Assembly (NCBI RefSeq): GCF_030068505.1
Contig: NZ_JAQOSO010000012.1
Coordinates: forward strand, 1-64,000
Origin: Roseofilum capinflatum BLCC-M114
GTDB taxonomy: Bacteria; Cyanobacteriota; Cyanobacteriia; Cyanobacteriales; Desertifilaceae
Length of the DNA: 64,000 nt
Direction: 5' to 3'
This document shows, piece by piece, positions 6,663 to 17,865 of this stretch (the stretch's first letter is position 1; every line of letters begins with the position of its first letter). A model generated the notes under the pieces. That model did no database searches. It was not told where the DNA came from and was given only the letters and a program-made list of their open reading frames with translations. The translations under genes were made by a program, and so were the position numbers.

Positions 6663-8543
6663 TCAATAATCCAAGTAGTCCGACGACCAACAGGGAACCG
6701 TTGCTAACAATTCTCCCATAGCTTCACCCTCTAAAGGTTTAGACAAAAAATAACCTTGCACTTCTTCACACCCCATTTTAGACAATTGCGTTAATTGGGA
6801 AGCCGTTTCCACACCTTCAGCCGTCACTGTAATATTTAAATGATGCGCTAACGTAATAATCGCTTCGACAATCGCTGCATTTTCTCCCTGTTCCCCCATA
6901 TGACTAATAAACGAGCGATCGATTTTCAACGTATCAATCGGAAACCGATGTAAATAACTCAAAGAAGAATAGCCCGTACCAAAATCATCAATGCTCAGTT
7001 TAATCGAACGTTGTTTAAGCTTCTCAAGGGCACTGGTTGCCAAGTCTGGATTATCCATGATCGCACTTTCAGTGATTTCTAACTTGAGATTTTTACTCTC
7101 AAAATTAGTTTTTACTAAAATTCGATCCATTTGATCGATTAAGGTCGATTGATTAAATTGCTTAACCGACAAATTCACACTCATGGTCACCGTATCATCG
7201 ATCCACTCTTTTTTTCGCCAACACTCGAATTGACTACAGGCTTCTTGCACCACCCATAACCCAATCGGGACAATTAATCCCGTTTCTTCTGCAATCGGAA
7301 TAAAAGCACCCGGTGAAATAAACCCCTGTTGGGGATGTTGCCAGCGAATCAGAGCTTCAAATCCAGAAATATAACCCGTTTTCAAAGAAATAATTGGCTG
7401 ATAATGTAGCACAAATTCCTCGTTTTCAATGGCCAACCTTAAATCTGTTTCGATCTGAAACCTTTTTTGGGTATTGCGACGCATAAAGGCATCAAACACT
7501 TGATAGGTTTTATGGGTTCCTTTCGCCCGATACATGGCAATATCTGCATCCCGGAGAAGTTGCTCTGGTTCTTGATAGTCAGGAGTGCTAAAAACAATGC
7601 CAATACTGGCATTCAAGAAAATTTCTTGTTGATTCCAATGAAAGGGCCAGGTTAAAGAATTTTGGATTTTTTGAGCTAGGTTGATCGCGATTTGTACCGT
7701 TTCAATTTGATGCATTAAAATAGCAAATTCATCCCCGCCAAATCTCGCTAAAACTTCAGTCGAGCGTAAGCAAGATTGCAAACGACGAGCGACAGAAATC
7801 AGCACATGATCGCCAACTAAGTGACCCAAGGAATCATTCACCATTTTGAAGCGATCGCAATCTAGAAACAGAATAGCAAACTGATGGTTTTTATCCGATT
7901 TGAATCGGTCTAACGCTTGAATTAAGCAATCCATGAACCACACTCGATTGGGTAATCCCGTCAGAGCATCATGGGAGGCCATGTGGAGCAATTTTTGTTG
8001 AATTTTTTGGCGCTCTGAAATTTCAGATTCCAATTTTTTATTGGTACTAATCAATTTTTGATTCATGTCTTGCAGTTGCTCCGTTCGCACCTGCACCCGG
8101 TGTTCTAATTCGCTATTGAGTTTGGTTATTTCTGCTTTAGCTTGGGTTAGAGCCAACTGATTTTCTATGCGAGCAATAACTTCTTCGAGATGAAAGGGTT
8201 TGGTAATATAATCAATGCCGCCCACCTGAAAGGCCTTGACTTTATCGAAGACATCATCTAAGGCACTCAAGAAAATGACCGGAATATCCTGAGTTTTAGC
8301 ATCTGCTTTGAGTTGTTTACACACTTCATAGCCGTCCATTTCCGGCATTTTAATATCGAGCAAAATCAAATCCGGAGGAATGGTCTTAGCCGCAGTGATC
8401 GCCATTTGACCATTGGTCACCCCTCGTACTTTATAGCCTTCTTCAATTAGGCTATTGGATAACAGTCGTAAATTATTTAGGGTATCATCGACAATTAATA
8501 GATTGCCCTTAGACGATGACGATATTGAACCAGGGTTATTCAT
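6663..8543 (-). CDS. Response regulator with GGDEF and EAL domains (c-di-GMP turnover)
   Basis: A 626-residue cytosolic protein with three parts. The receiver domain spans about 14-130 and its phospho-acceptor is Asp63 in LLDIKMPEMDG. A coiled coil runs about 130-185. The GGDEF domain has intact GGDEF at 269-273, and the EAL domain has intact EAL at 396-398 plus DDFGTGYSSLSYL. Both catalytic signatures are complete, so it could make and degrade cyclic di-GMP. The allosteric RxxD site nine residues before GGDEF reads RSTE, so product inhibition may be absent. The start overlaps the upstream hybrid kinase by 8 bp, so the two are almost certainly co-translated and that kinase is the likely phosphodonor. 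Confidence 0.95.
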   Translation of the reverse strand: MNNPGSISSSSKGNLLIVDDTLNNLRLLSNSLIEEGYKVRGVTNGQMAITAAKTIPPDLILLDIKMPEMDGYEVCKQLKADAKTQDIPVIFLSALDDVFDKVKAFQVGGIDYITKPFHLEEVIARIENQLALTQAKAEITKLNSELEHRVQVRTEQLQDMNQKLISTNKKLESEISERQKIQQKLLHMASHDALTGLPNRVWFMDCLIQALDRFKSDKNHQFAILFLDCDRFKMVNDSLGHLVGDHVLISVARRLQSCLRSTEVLARFGGDEFAILMHQIETVQIAINLAQKIQNSLTWPFHWNQQEIFLNASIGIVFSTPDYQEPEQLLRDADIAMYRAKGTHKTYQVFDAFMRRNTQKRFQIETDLRLAIENEEFVLHYQPIISLKTGYISGFEALIRWQHPQQGFISPGAFIPIAEETGLIVPIGLWVVQEACSQFECWRKKEWIDDTVTMSVNLSVKQFNQSTLIDQMDRILVKTNFESKNLKLEITESAIMDNPDLATSALEKLKQRSIKLSIDDFGTGYSSLSYLHRFPIDTLKIDRSFISHMGEQGENAAIVEAIITLAHHLNITVTAEGVETASQLTQLSKMGCEEVQGYFLSKPLEGEAMGELLATVPCWSSDYLDY

Positions 8544-11500
8544 GGTTAAAGTTACACTGAGCTATTTTCATAATTCGATCGAAACAAAATTGATCGACTA
8601 AACTCGCGATCGCCTGCTTGAGAGTTTCATGGTCTGCGGGCAATTGCTCCAAAAGTTGATAAATCCCCTCTGCATCAGCTCCCGCAGCACAATGATAAAG
8701 TTGAATCACCCAATTTTCAGAAAGTCCCTCAAGGTTAGTCTCCTCCACCAGAGTATGGGATAAAGTTGGGTGAGCATCCACAGTTGGATGCAAGCCCTCC
8801 ACTGTCCCATAAACATATCGAACGGCAAGATACTTGGCCATTGTCTCAAAAATTTCGTTCTCTTGGAATGGTTTCATCATCCAATCATCACATTCACAGG
8901 AGCGATCGCATCTTGGCTCCGTTAAGGGATGGCCGGTTAAACCAATAATTGTAGTTGCTTGCCCCCGCAAAGACTGACGAATAAACTGGGTGGCTGCATA
9001 TCCATCCATCACTGGCATTTGCATATCCATCCAAATTAAATGAGGCTGCCAAGACTCCCACACTTCAATGGCTTCTTGACCGTTACGCGCTTCGCGCACC
9101 TGAAAACCCACAGAACTCAGTACCTTCACTAAGAGCCGCCGATTTTCCCATACATCCTCAGCAACCAGAATGCGATAGCTAGGTTGACCGGGAGCTAGAT
9201 CAATGACCGGTAAAGGCCCATTTGATCGGGGAACTTGCATCGGATCGGCTTCCTCAAACGGTATATAAAACCAAAAGCAACTTCCGCCCGCAGTCGGACA
9301 AGTGAAATTAATTTGCCCCCCCATCAACTGCACGAATTTTTGAGTAATTGACAATCCTAAACCGGTTCCTTCTCCTGACTGACGACCTAAACTTGCCTGT
9401 ACAAATGGCTCAAAAATCCGTTGTTGCTCTTCAACGGGGATACCTGGCCCTGTATCTTCTACCTCAAAATACAATTTATTGTTATTTTTTTTGCCAACTT
9501 TTAAGGTAACTTTACCCTGGGAGGTAAATTTAATGGAATTACTTAAGAGATTAATTAAAATTTGACGCAACCTCCCCTCATCTGCATTGACCCATTGAGG
9601 CACATCTTTTTCCCAAACAATTTGAAAATCAAGGCCTTTTTTATAGGCTTTTAAGCTAAACATATCCTGAGTTTTTGAAAGCATTTTATACAAATCAAAA
9701 TCAGAACAATTCACAAATAATTCACCCGATTCTATTTTAGATAAATCTAGGATATCGTTAATTAATGATAAGAGATGATGGGCAGAATTTTTTATAATGC
9801 TTAATGATTCTTGGTGTTCGATCTCTAGAGGTGAGCGGGACAGGAGTTGAGTAAAGCCTAAAATTGCATTAAGGGGAGTGCGTAATTCATGGCTCATGTT
9901 GGCTAAAAACTCACTTTTAGCCTGATTTGCTGCATCTGCCGCATCTTTGGCTTGTTTCATCTGAGCTTTCGCTTTTAAGGCTTGAATAATTTGTTGGGAT
10001 TTCTGCTCAATTTCCTGAACGGATTGAGCTTGCTTGAGAGCAATCCCCACTTGTTTGCCTAAACGCACCATAGCCTTAATTTCCCAGGGCTTCCACATCC
10101 GAGGGGCTGCCGTTTGATAAGCCGCTAACAATCCCCAAAGTTGATTGCCTTGTAAAATGGGAGCAATTAAGTAAGAGCGAATTTGATGGCGCTGAAAGAA
10201 TCTCAAATAGCAGCTAGGAAACCCTAGGGAAAAAATATCATTAGCGACATAACTTTCGGGTAAACTTTCGGGGACATCCTGAAACTTAAAAAAACATTCA
10301 CTCAGTTGTTCGGTTAACTCTTGATTGGAATGGGAGACTTTAACGAGAGACCGTTGATTGGGGCCTAATGACTCAGCTACAAATTGACCGCTCCAATCGG
10401 AATTAAAACGATAGACGACCACCCGATCGCACTTGAGTAAGTGCCTGGCCTCATAGGTTACCGTGGTAAAAATGGTCTCGACATCCAAAAATGCTCTAGT
10501 TTTATCGACTACCATATCCACGGCCCGTTCTGTCTCTGCTTGTTGTTGCAATTGCCGTTTAATTTCTTTTTCTCTCTCTTGGGTTGCCTGTTGCAGGGCG
10601 ACTTCCATCTGCTTACGCTCATTAATATTGGAGACTACCCCAATCAATTGAGTCGGTTCTCCCATTAAGTCTCGTACCACTGAAACAGCTAAATAGACCC
10701 ATTGTACTTGACCATCTTTGCGTAGATAGCGCTTTTCTAAGCTATAGCTTTGACGAAGGCCATTTAATAACTCTTGCAGATAAGATTCTTCTATCTCCAG
10801 ATCCTCTTGATGGGTGACTTGGCGAAAGGTCATGGAGAGTAACTCGTCCTCAGTATATCCGAGTAGCTCACAAAAGCGTTGATTGACCTGTACCAATTGT
10901 CCCGAAGGAACACTTAAGGCAATCCCGACGGCTGCTTGATCGAAAATGGCTTGTAATCGTTCTTCTCGCTCCCATAAACTCAATTGGGCTTGTCGTCGTT
11001 CGCTAATATCTCGCAAAGAGACGACTAAGGCCTCCATTCCATCCCATTGCACTGGAGCCAGACTAATTTCACTGACTCCTAAAACTTCTCCTCCATGGGT
11101 AATTTCAATCTCGGCGGTATGGTCAACGACCATGGGTAAGCCAAAAGGATAATAGATTAATTCAGACAGGGGTTTATGGATAATCTTGGCGGCGGCTGGA
11201 TTGGCAAATAGGATCTTGCCTTGTGGGTTAACAATCATGATCCCGTCAGAGGTACTATTGACGAGGGTTTGCCATCGGGCTTCCACTTGGCGCAGTTGTT
11301 CGGTAGTCTTTTTATAGCCTGTCAGCACTTGAGTAAACATGATGATACCACCGATCGCCTGGGTCGGGGTATACCAGGGATGAATTTGCCAATTGACCCA
11401 ATCTAGGGAACCATCCGCGCGATAAAAGGGGTCTTCTGCACACTCTTTAATCTGGCCGGCGAGACACTGTTGATGAATGTCTTTCCAGCGTTGGGGAATG

Positions 11501-11976
11501 TCTGGAAAGACTTCGTAGTGAGACTTGCCGATGATGTGGGCTTCTGGTATATTATAAAGCTTTAGCCACTGCTCGGAGACGTAGATGTAGCGCATCTGGC
11601 GATCGAAAAGGGCGATCGCTCCTGGAGAATGTCGGATGGTTAACTTTAATAGCTCCTCCTGGGCCCTCAACTTCTGCCCTTGCTGCCGCGCATAAGCGTA
11701 CCATAGCAACAGATTGGTACTGATCAGCAGAATACCGACGCTACCGATCGCAAAATAAAGATGACACTGGACTTGGGATTGAACCCTGGGACGATTCCCA
11801 GAGGCTTCAACGGGTAAGCACTGCACCGGAAGCGCTAATCCGAGGATCAGCAATAGACTGGAAACCCCCCCCAGGAATTGGGGGCGTAAGATTTGAGTCT
11901 TGACCCACAAGGGTTTTAATCTTAGTTTTAATCTTAGTTTTAATCTTAACTGTGTTTGCGTCTTCCCCCACTCCAT
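8536..11976 (-). CDS. Hybrid histidine kinase with PAS and GAF domains
   Basis: A 1146-residue sensor kinase. It has hydrophobic segments near residues 30-55 and 75-95 (membrane anchor), several PAS domains (about 110-460, with RLQAIFDQAAVGIAL and GVVSNINERKQ), a GAF domain (about 490-640, VDMVVDKTRAFLDVETIF), and a coiled coil. HisKA carries His696 in NMSHELRTP, the HATPase domain has VEDTGPGIP and GTGLGLSI, and the receiver domain has Asp984 in IWMDMQMPVMDG. The GAF domain is of the phytochrome-like type, but no chromophore Cys is evident. A 12-bp triplication encodes LRLKLRLKLRLK at the N-terminus. The C-terminus overlaps the REC-GGDEF-EAL gene by 8 bp, giving a probable phosphorelay to c-di-GMP. 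Confidence 0.95.
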   Translation of the reverse strand: MEWGKTQTQLRLKLRLKLRLKPLWVKTQILRPQFLGGVSSLLLILGLALPVQCLPVEASGNRPRVQSQVQCHLYFAIGSVGILLISTNLLLWYAYARQQGQKLRAQEELLKLTIRHSPGAIALFDRQMRYIYVSEQWLKLYNIPEAHIIGKSHYEVFPDIPQRWKDIHQQCLAGQIKECAEDPFYRADGSLDWVNWQIHPWYTPTQAIGGIIMFTQVLTGYKKTTEQLRQVEARWQTLVNSTSDGIMIVNPQGKILFANPAAAKIIHKPLSELIYYPFGLPMVVDHTAEIEITHGGEVLGVSEISLAPVQWDGMEALVVSLRDISERRQAQLSLWEREERLQAIFDQAAVGIALSVPSGQLVQVNQRFCELLGYTEDELLSMTFRQVTHQEDLEIEESYLQELLNGLRQSYSLEKRYLRKDGQVQWVYLAVSVVRDLMGEPTQLIGVVSNINERKQMEVALQQATQEREKEIKRQLQQQAETERAVDMVVDKTRAFLDVETIFTTVTYEARHLLKCDRVVVYRFNSDWSGQFVAESLGPNQRSLVKVSHSNQELTEQLSECFFKFQDVPESLPESYVANDIFSLGFPSCYLRFFQRHQIRSYLIAPILQGNQLWGLLAAYQTAAPRMWKPWEIKAMVRLGKQVGIALKQAQSVQEIEQKSQQIIQALKAKAQMKQAKDAADAANQAKSEFLANMSHELRTPLNAILGFTQLLSRSPLEIEHQESLSIIKNSAHHLLSLINDILDLSKIESGELFVNCSDFDLYKMLSKTQDMFSLKAYKKGLDFQIVWEKDVPQWVNADEGRLRQILINLLSNSIKFTSQGKVTLKVGKKNNNKLYFEVEDTGPGIPVEEQQRIFEPFVQASLGRQSGEGTGLGLSITQKFVQLMGGQINFTCPTAGGSCFWFYIPFEEADPMQVPRSNGPLPVIDLAPGQPSYRILVAEDVWENRRLLVKVLSSVGFQVREARNGQEAIEVWESWQPHLIWMDMQMPVMDGYAATQFIRQSLRGQATTIIGLTGHPLTEPRCDRSCECDDWMMKPFQENEIFETMAKYLAVRYVYGTVEGLHPTVDAHPTLSHTLVEETNLEGLSENWVIQLYHCAAGADAEGIYQLLEQLPADHETLKQAIASLVDQFCFDRIMKIAQCNFNHE
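11914..11949 (-). repeat. 12-bp tandem triplication within a kinase N-terminus
   Basis: TTTTAATCTTAG is repeated three times head to tail (11914-11925, 11926-11937, 11938-11949; the last base differs). The unit keeps frame and adds LRLK to the kinase for each copy. Confidence 0.9.
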
Positions 11977-11986
11977 AATTCCCTAC

Positions 11987-14827
11987 CTAAGTTCTTGACA
12001 CTTGATGATTAAGCTTCAAAGCGGCTTGAGAGACCTCGACCAATTGTTCAAACTGAAATTGATTCACCCAACCGGTCAGGGTTTCACGTAACTGCATCTG
12101 TTCCTCAGAGAGAGCCTCCAGCAAGTGCAAAATTTGCTCGCCATCGGCTCCTGTGGCAAAATACTCCAATTGTTCAATCCATTCATGGGGCATGAGGGCT
12201 AACTGCACGGGATAACTTTCGGCTGGTTCTCCAGAAACCGCCGGAGATTCTTCTAGGGTTTCATAAATATAATCCACTCCAAGATAATGGTTCATTTTCT
12301 CTAAAATGACTGATTCTCGGAAGGGTTTACGCACAAAGTCATCACATCCAGAGGATAAGACGAGGGCTTTTTCTTCCTCGAAGACGCTGGCCGTCAGGGC
12401 AATAATGACGGTGGCTTGGCCGTGAATATGTTGTTTAATGTACTCGGTGGCGGTATAACCATCCATAACAGGCATTCGCATGTCCATCCAAATTAAGTGG
12501 GGTTGCCAATTTTCCCAGATTTCAATGGCTTGTTGTCCATTTTCAGCGTCTTGCACATCAAATCCTAAAGGGCCGAGCAGTTGTAATAATAGTTGCCGAT
12601 TGCTCCAGCGATCGTCAACGACAAGAATACGATAGGTGGGTTGACCGGGAACTAAGCCTATAACCCTCTGAGTGATGACAGGCTGAAAGCTGAGATTTTC
12701 TGCTGGTTCTACGGTAATCTCAAATTCAAATCGGGTTCCGATGGGTGAGTCGGCAAGGGCAACCGGTTGGAGTAGATCGTCGGATTGGGCAGAAACGGGA
12801 GTGAATTGATACCCGCGACTGATCGCTTTGATCTGTCCCCCCATCAATCCGATAAACTGATGGGTGACGGTCAGACCTAATCCGGTTCCCTGTTGGGAAC
12901 TGCGCCCGGACTGGGTTTGGACAAAGGGGATAAAGAGACTAGAGAGTTCTTCTGGTTCAATGCCGATACCGGTATCTTCGACTTCAAAGTGGAATTGATG
13001 GGGAGATGTTCCCGCTTCAACTCGTAAAATTACTGTCCCTTCAGAGGTGAATTTAATGGCATTGCTCAGGAGGTTCACGAGGATTTGGCGCAGTTTACCT
13101 TCATCGCTGCGGATATAGGTGGGTAGAGCGGGATCGAGTTGGACTTGTAGGGTGATGCCTTTGACTTGGGCTTTGAGGGCAAATAGTTCTTGTACGGTTT
13201 CGAGTAGATGTTTGAGGTCAAAGTCGTTGGCGTTGAGTTGCAGATGTCCGGCTTCTATTTTGGACATTTCTAGGACTTCGTTAATCAGTCCGAGCAGGTA
13301 TTCGCTGGCTCGATGAATGATGTTCAGATGCTCTTGTTGTTGCGGGTTATGACTGCAATGGCGCAACATCAGTTGGGTAAAGCCGATGATGGCATTGAGG
13401 GGCGTTCTGAGTTCATGACTCATGTTGGCTAGGAATTGGCTTTTGGTTTGATTGGCTTGTTCGGCTGCTTGTTTGGCTTGTTCGAGTTCTAGGGTGCGCT
13501 CTTGTACTCGTTGTTCTAAGCTGTTGAAGGAGTCTTGAAGCTGTTGAGCCATTTGGTTAAAGGAGTGGGAGAGTTGTTCTATTTCTCGAATCCTGGTGAT
13601 TTTTAGGGGGGGATTTCCAGGGGAGAGTTGCCCTTGGGGGTTCTGGTCTGTGATGCCCAGCATGATGGCTTCGCTGGCTGCGGCTAGGCTTAAGATGGGG
13701 CGGGTAATCCAATGGGCTGTGAGAATCCCGATCGCGATCGCCACCATTAAGGCGATCGCACATAATGCTATGGTGTTGCGGGTATTGGCTTCTATTTGTC
13801 CCATAAAGTCGGCTTCTGGAACTACGACCACGATTAACCAATCGAGACCATAGTCATCTTGATAGGGCATCAGTTGCACAAATTGCCGTTGTTTCTGGAG
13901 ATAAAAGTCGAGTTGTTGAGACTCTTCGATGCGATCGAACGATCCCAGAGCCTCTAATAAGTGAGCGGTGGTTGCTTGAATGATCGGATCTTCACAGTTG
14001 ATGGCATCAATGCGTTGGGCGACCCCGTTTTTAATCACAAAGGGTTGGGGCAAGGTGGAACTGGCGACTAATTGTCCGGAGCGCTCTATGATAAAGGTTT
14101 GCCCCGATCGCCCAATTTTTAGGGTGGCCAGAAATTCACTAATTTGGGTGAGAAAAAAGTTATTGCCTAAGACTCCAATCAGGTTACCCGCATCGTCACG
14201 AATGGCCACACTGGCAGGGATGGCCATGCGAGGATAGGCATGGTAGGTAAAGATGGGCCCCCATACTTCTTGTTGGCTTTGGACTGCGACTTTGTACCAG
14301 GGGCGATCGCGAATGGGAAAATTAGGGGTTTCGTTGATCAGTTCAATGGGACGATCTTGCTGATTGAGCAAATGAAATTGAATGCTGCCTCCTGTTGCTT
14401 TTCCAGCTCTCATGAGTTGCAGTCGATTGTCTCTCCCATGGGCAATGCCAATAAACTCATTTTGTTCGCTGCCAAAAAACACGGAATCAATTCGATCGAA
14501 GCGTTGGAGCTGTTTGAGAAAATGTTGTTGTAATTGGGGAAAATTTTCGATCTGCAAATATCCGAGTTCTAGAGCATCTAGGGTCATATAATTGACTTGA
14601 TGGGGAAGGGTCAGATATTCTGAGAGTTTTTGATCGATCCGGTGAGTGACTTCAGAGCGCAATTGGGTTGCCACTTCATTGACTGCCTTTTTGCCATAGC
14701 GCACGGAAAACCATCCCGTTAAACCGACAACTAGGACAATTTGGAAAACAAACGGGACAATCAGCAACAGTTTTAAGGGGAGCTTGGCACTCAGATCCCA
14801 ACTATTTTGATGATGTAAAACAGCCAT
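11987..14827 (-). CDS. Hybrid histidine kinase with dCache-type extracellular sensor
   Basis: A 946-residue membrane kinase. A first transmembrane helix (about 20-42, [20 protein letters not shown]) is followed by a large periplasmic dCache-like sensor (about 43-345, with [11 protein letters not shown] and [17 protein letters not shown]). A second helix (about 350-370) leads to HAMP, a coiled coil, HisKA with His471 (NMSHELRTP), HATPase ([17 protein letters not shown]) and a receiver with Asp782 ([12 protein letters not shown]). The C-terminal 90 residues resemble those of the adjacent kinase. The same sensor-helix architecture occurs in the neighbouring adenylate cyclase, so they may sense related ligands. 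It is only 10 bp upstream of the PAS/GAF kinase, so it is probably in the same operon. Confidence 0.95.
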   Translation of the reverse strand: MAVLHHQNSWDLSAKLPLKLLLIVPFVFQIVLVVGLTGWFSVRYGKKAVNEVATQLRSEVTHRIDQKLSEYLTLPHQVNYMTLDALELGYLQIENFPQLQQHFLKQLQRFDRIDSVFFGSEQNEFIGIAHGRDNRLQLMRAGKATGGSIQFHLLNQQDRPIELINETPNFPIRDRPWYKVAVQSQQEVWGPIFTYHAYPRMAIPASVAIRDDAGNLIGVLGNNFFLTQISEFLATLKIGRSGQTFIIERSGQLVASSTLPQPFVIKNGVAQRIDAINCEDPIIQATTAHLLEALGSFDRIEESQQLDFYLQKQRQFVQLMPYQDDYGLDWLIVVVVPEADFMGQIEANTRNTIALCAIALMVAIAIGILTAHWITRPILSLAAASEAIMLGITDQNPQGQLSPGNPPLKITRIREIEQLSHSFNQMAQQLQDSFNSLEQRVQERTLELEQAKQAAEQANQTKSQFLANMSHELRTPLNAIIGFTQLMLRHCSHNPQQQEHLNIIHRASEYLLGLINEVLEMSKIEAGHLQLNANDFDLKHLLETVQELFALKAQVKGITLQVQLDPALPTYIRSDEGKLRQILVNLLSNAIKFTSEGTVILRVEAGTSPHQFHFEVEDTGIGIEPEELSSLFIPFVQTQSGRSSQQGTGLGLTVTHQFIGLMGGQIKAISRGYQFTPVSAQSDDLLQPVALADSPIGTRFEFEITVEPAENLSFQPVITQRVIGLVPGQPTYRILVVDDRWSNRQLLLQLLGPLGFDVQDAENGQQAIEIWENWQPHLIWMDMRMPVMDGYTATEYIKQHIHGQATVIIALTASVFEEEKALVLSSGCDDFVRKPFRESVILEKMNHYLGVDYIYETLEESPAVSGEPAESYPVQLALMPHEWIEQLEYFATGADGEQILHLLEALSEEQMQLRETLTGWVNQFQFEQLVEVSQAALKLNHQVSRT

Positions 14828-14944
14828 AAAGGTTTATAAAAAAAATCAAAAAACAGGTGAAATTTTAAAGTGATCTTAAAAAAGAAAGTCGAAAATTCGA
14901 CAGGGATCGGGTGTAATTGAGGGAAAAATGATTAAAATTTGAGT

Positions 14945-17734
14945 TTATTGGCCTAACAGCCAATAGGTGAACATTTCTCCTTTGCCCTTAACTTCTATTT
15001 TACCCCGTTCGTGAAAATGATAGGTATTTCTTAATAATTCATAAGTTTGATGGGTTACCTGAATCTGGCCGGGTTCGCCTTGGGACTCCATCCGAGAAGC
15101 GACATTAACGGCATCTCCCCAGAGGTCATAAATGAATTTGCGCCTGCCAATGACCCCAGCCACAACGGGGCCGGTATTAATACCAATGCGAATTTGGAAG
15201 GGTTGCTTAAAGGGGGTTTGAAACTGACGGATAATGTTTTGCATCTCTAGGGCCATATTGGCGATGGCCTCAGCATGATCGGAGCGGGGTAGGGGAAGTC
15301 CTCCAGCAACCATATAGGCATCGCCAATGGTTTTTATTTTCTCTAAATGATATTTTTCGCAAAGCTGGTCAAATTGGGAAAAAATCCGATTGAGTAATTC
15401 AACCAATTCATGGGCCCGTAAATGACTAGAGAGGGGAGTAAATCCGACTAAATCGGCGAATAAGATGGTGACAGATTGGAACTGTTCGGCAATCACAACC
15501 CCCATTTGCCGATCTGTGAGGTCATTCTGTTTGAGTTGTTCGGCGATCGGTTCAGGTAAAATGTTTAAGAGCAGTTTTTCCGATTTGGTCTGTTCAAGTC
15601 GTAGGGCATCTTCGGCATTTTTTCGTAAGGTAATATCTTCGATCACTCCTAATAAGCCAATGACGTGCTGCTGGGAATCATGGATGGGAATTTTACTAAT
15701 ATCGAGCCAAATGGGTTGACCATCGTTTCCGGGTTTGACCTTTTTGGCGATCATATGTAATTGTGGGGTATCTGTTGCCATAATTTCCAGGTCTTTGGCT
15801 CGAAATTCATCGGCTAAATGACGCGGCAATAAGTCATAATCAGTTTTGCCAATCACGACTTCTGGACTCTCTAATCCGGCTGCTTCTGACCAATTGCGAT
15901 TACAGCCTAAAAAGACGCAATCGGTATCTTTCCAAAAGACTTGTTGGGGAATATTGTCTAAAATGAGCCGTAAATATTGCTGCTGTTCGCGCAAGGCGGC
16001 TTCACTGCGCTGTAAGGCTAACAGGGCTTGTTGGCGATCGCTAATATCATAGGCGGCATAGAGAATACAAGGACATTGATCCCATAAAATACTTTCAGCA
16101 GATAATAATAGGGTTTTGATCGCTCCAGAGGCGGTTTTCAGTTCGACTTGTTGGTGGCGTAGGGTTCCCTGGGTTTCTATGACTTGGACTAAGCGCTGAT
16201 GCTCTTGAGGATTAACCCATAATTGCAGTTCGGTTTCCCGACGGTGCATCAGGGTTTCTGGGGAATAGCCGAGGATTTCACAAAAGCTATCATTGACTTC
16301 AAGTAAACAGCCATCGGCGATCGCACTAATAAACAGGGGATGGGGACTTAAACGAAAGGCCGTTTGAAAATGCTCTTGAGCTTGTTCTAAGGCTTGGGTG
16401 CGCTCTTGAATTTGATCTTCTAAGTTTTGATTCATTTCTTCCCAAGCTTGGAAGGAGATATTGAGTTGATAGACCATCTGATTAAACCCTTGGGCCAGTT
16501 GGTCAAATTCCTTGATCCGTCCTCCGTAGATTTTGGGCGCTGTTTCGCTTTTCGCAATGGCTTTGACTCCTTGACTCAGTTGGGAGATGGGGCGAGAGAG
16601 CCAGCGACACAGGAGCAAACCCAATGCTAAAGCCACTATTAAGGCAACGATACACAGGGCGATCGCGCTGCGAGTATTGGCGTTAATCTGAGCCATAAAA
16701 TCGGCTTCAGGAATAATCACCACCATCACCCAATCGAGTCCCCTTAAAGACTCTTCTCCCGGTTGCAAATTATGGCCGACGGTGGTTACCTCTAAGAAGT
16801 AGCGCTCTCCCTCCCATTTCATGATTAGATCTTGATGCTCGTCCAGGGAAGCTAACCGGGCAATATGGCTGGCAGCTTGCTGGATTAACCGATTTTGACT
16901 TTCAGAGGCTTTAATCCGTTGACGACCGTCTGGGGTGTCAATAAAGGGCAATTCCGGGGCAGAACTGGCCACGAGTTTACCCGATCGCTCCATAATAAAG
17001 GCTTCCCCCGTGGCGCTAATTTCTAAAGTGGCTAAAAAGTTACTAATCTGGGTGAGAGTATAATCTACCCCTAGGACTCCTTTTAGGGTTCCTTGGTTGT
17101 CATAGATGGGTAAAACCGGGGTAATGCCTAAATCCTCGGACGCAGAAAAGAGATAAATAGATGACCAGGTGGCAGTTTGAGCTTCGACTGCGGCTTGATA
17201 CCAGGGACGGGTACGGGGATCGTATTCGGCACTGCGGATCGGGTCATCAATGGGGTTGCCTTGTTCGTCTAAGTGATAGATATTACGGATGGGGGCGCTA
17301 TTGCGATCGCGACGATAAAGGCGGGGGGTGGGGTCGCGGTTAACCATGATAAAATCTCCTTGGGTATTGCCCCAGTAGAGCGATCGCACCCAGGGATGGA
17401 TGTGTACCTGTTGCCAAAAGTAGGGTAAGGCAACCTCAAAATTGTCGGGGTCAAAGCGTTGGGAGGCGATCGCCGCTTCATTCATCTTCAGAAATAAATG
17501 GGGCGTATCAGCAAACCGTTTTAGATGCTCTTGGATGCGATGGGTCACTTCCCCACTCAGACGACTCGCCAATTCATTGACCGATTTTTGACCATTGCGG
17601 AACGACAAATAGCCAATCAATCCCACCACTAAACATAATTCCAGCACAAAGGGAACCACCAACAGGAAGCGCAAAGATAGGGTTGAGCGGCCTTTGAAGG
17701 GAACAGAAATGGGTTGTTTGGCGGACATAAGCAT
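14945..17734 (-). CDS. Class III adenylate cyclase with dCache, HAMP and PAS domains
   Basis: A 929-residue membrane cyclase: helix (about 20-42), dCache-like extracellular sensor (about 45-350), helix (about 355-378), HAMP, coiled coil, two PAS domains (about 450-700) and a C-terminal cyclase domain. Metal-binding Asp761 (FADLVGF) and Asp805 (KTIGDAYM) are present. The residues that select adenine, Lys801 and Asp870 (YDLWGDAVNVASRM), and the transition-state pair Asn877/Arg881 are also present, so it should make cAMP rather than cGMP. The sensor part is clearly related to the neighbouring kinase (both share [18 protein letters not shown] and DFMAQI/DFMGQI motifs). Start is taken at 17734; Met3 (17728) is an alternative. 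Confidence 0.95.
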   Translation of the reverse strand: MLMSAKQPISVPFKGRSTLSLRFLLVVPFVLELCLVVGLIGYLSFRNGQKSVNELASRLSGEVTHRIQEHLKRFADTPHLFLKMNEAAIASQRFDPDNFEVALPYFWQQVHIHPWVRSLYWGNTQGDFIMVNRDPTPRLYRRDRNSAPIRNIYHLDEQGNPIDDPIRSAEYDPRTRPWYQAAVEAQTATWSSIYLFSASEDLGITPVLPIYDNQGTLKGVLGVDYTLTQISNFLATLEISATGEAFIMERSGKLVASSAPELPFIDTPDGRQRIKASESQNRLIQQAASHIARLASLDEHQDLIMKWEGERYFLEVTTVGHNLQPGEESLRGLDWVMVVIIPEADFMAQINANTRSAIALCIVALIVALALGLLLCRWLSRPISQLSQGVKAIAKSETAPKIYGGRIKEFDQLAQGFNQMVYQLNISFQAWEEMNQNLEDQIQERTQALEQAQEHFQTAFRLSPHPLFISAIADGCLLEVNDSFCEILGYSPETLMHRRETELQLWVNPQEHQRLVQVIETQGTLRHQQVELKTASGAIKTLLLSAESILWDQCPCILYAAYDISDRQQALLALQRSEAALREQQQYLRLILDNIPQQVFWKDTDCVFLGCNRNWSEAAGLESPEVVIGKTDYDLLPRHLADEFRAKDLEIMATDTPQLHMIAKKVKPGNDGQPIWLDISKIPIHDSQQHVIGLLGVIEDITLRKNAEDALRLEQTKSEKLLLNILPEPIAEQLKQNDLTDRQMGVVIAEQFQSVTILFADLVGFTPLSSHLRAHELVELLNRIFSQFDQLCEKYHLEKIKTIGDAYMVAGGLPLPRSDHAEAIANMALEMQNIIRQFQTPFKQPFQIRIGINTGPVVAGVIGRRKFIYDLWGDAVNVASRMESQGEPGQIQVTHQTYELLRNTYHFHERGKIEVKGKGEMFTYWLLGQ

Positions 17735-17865
17735 TGCCCCAAGGACTATTGATCATCATACCCATCCCTTGGGAAGACTCCACTGATTCCTAATTACTGG
17801 CGAACAGAGAATTTAGAGTAGTTCTTGCTCTTAGCCGTTGCTGATAACATAAACAATACCCTTCC

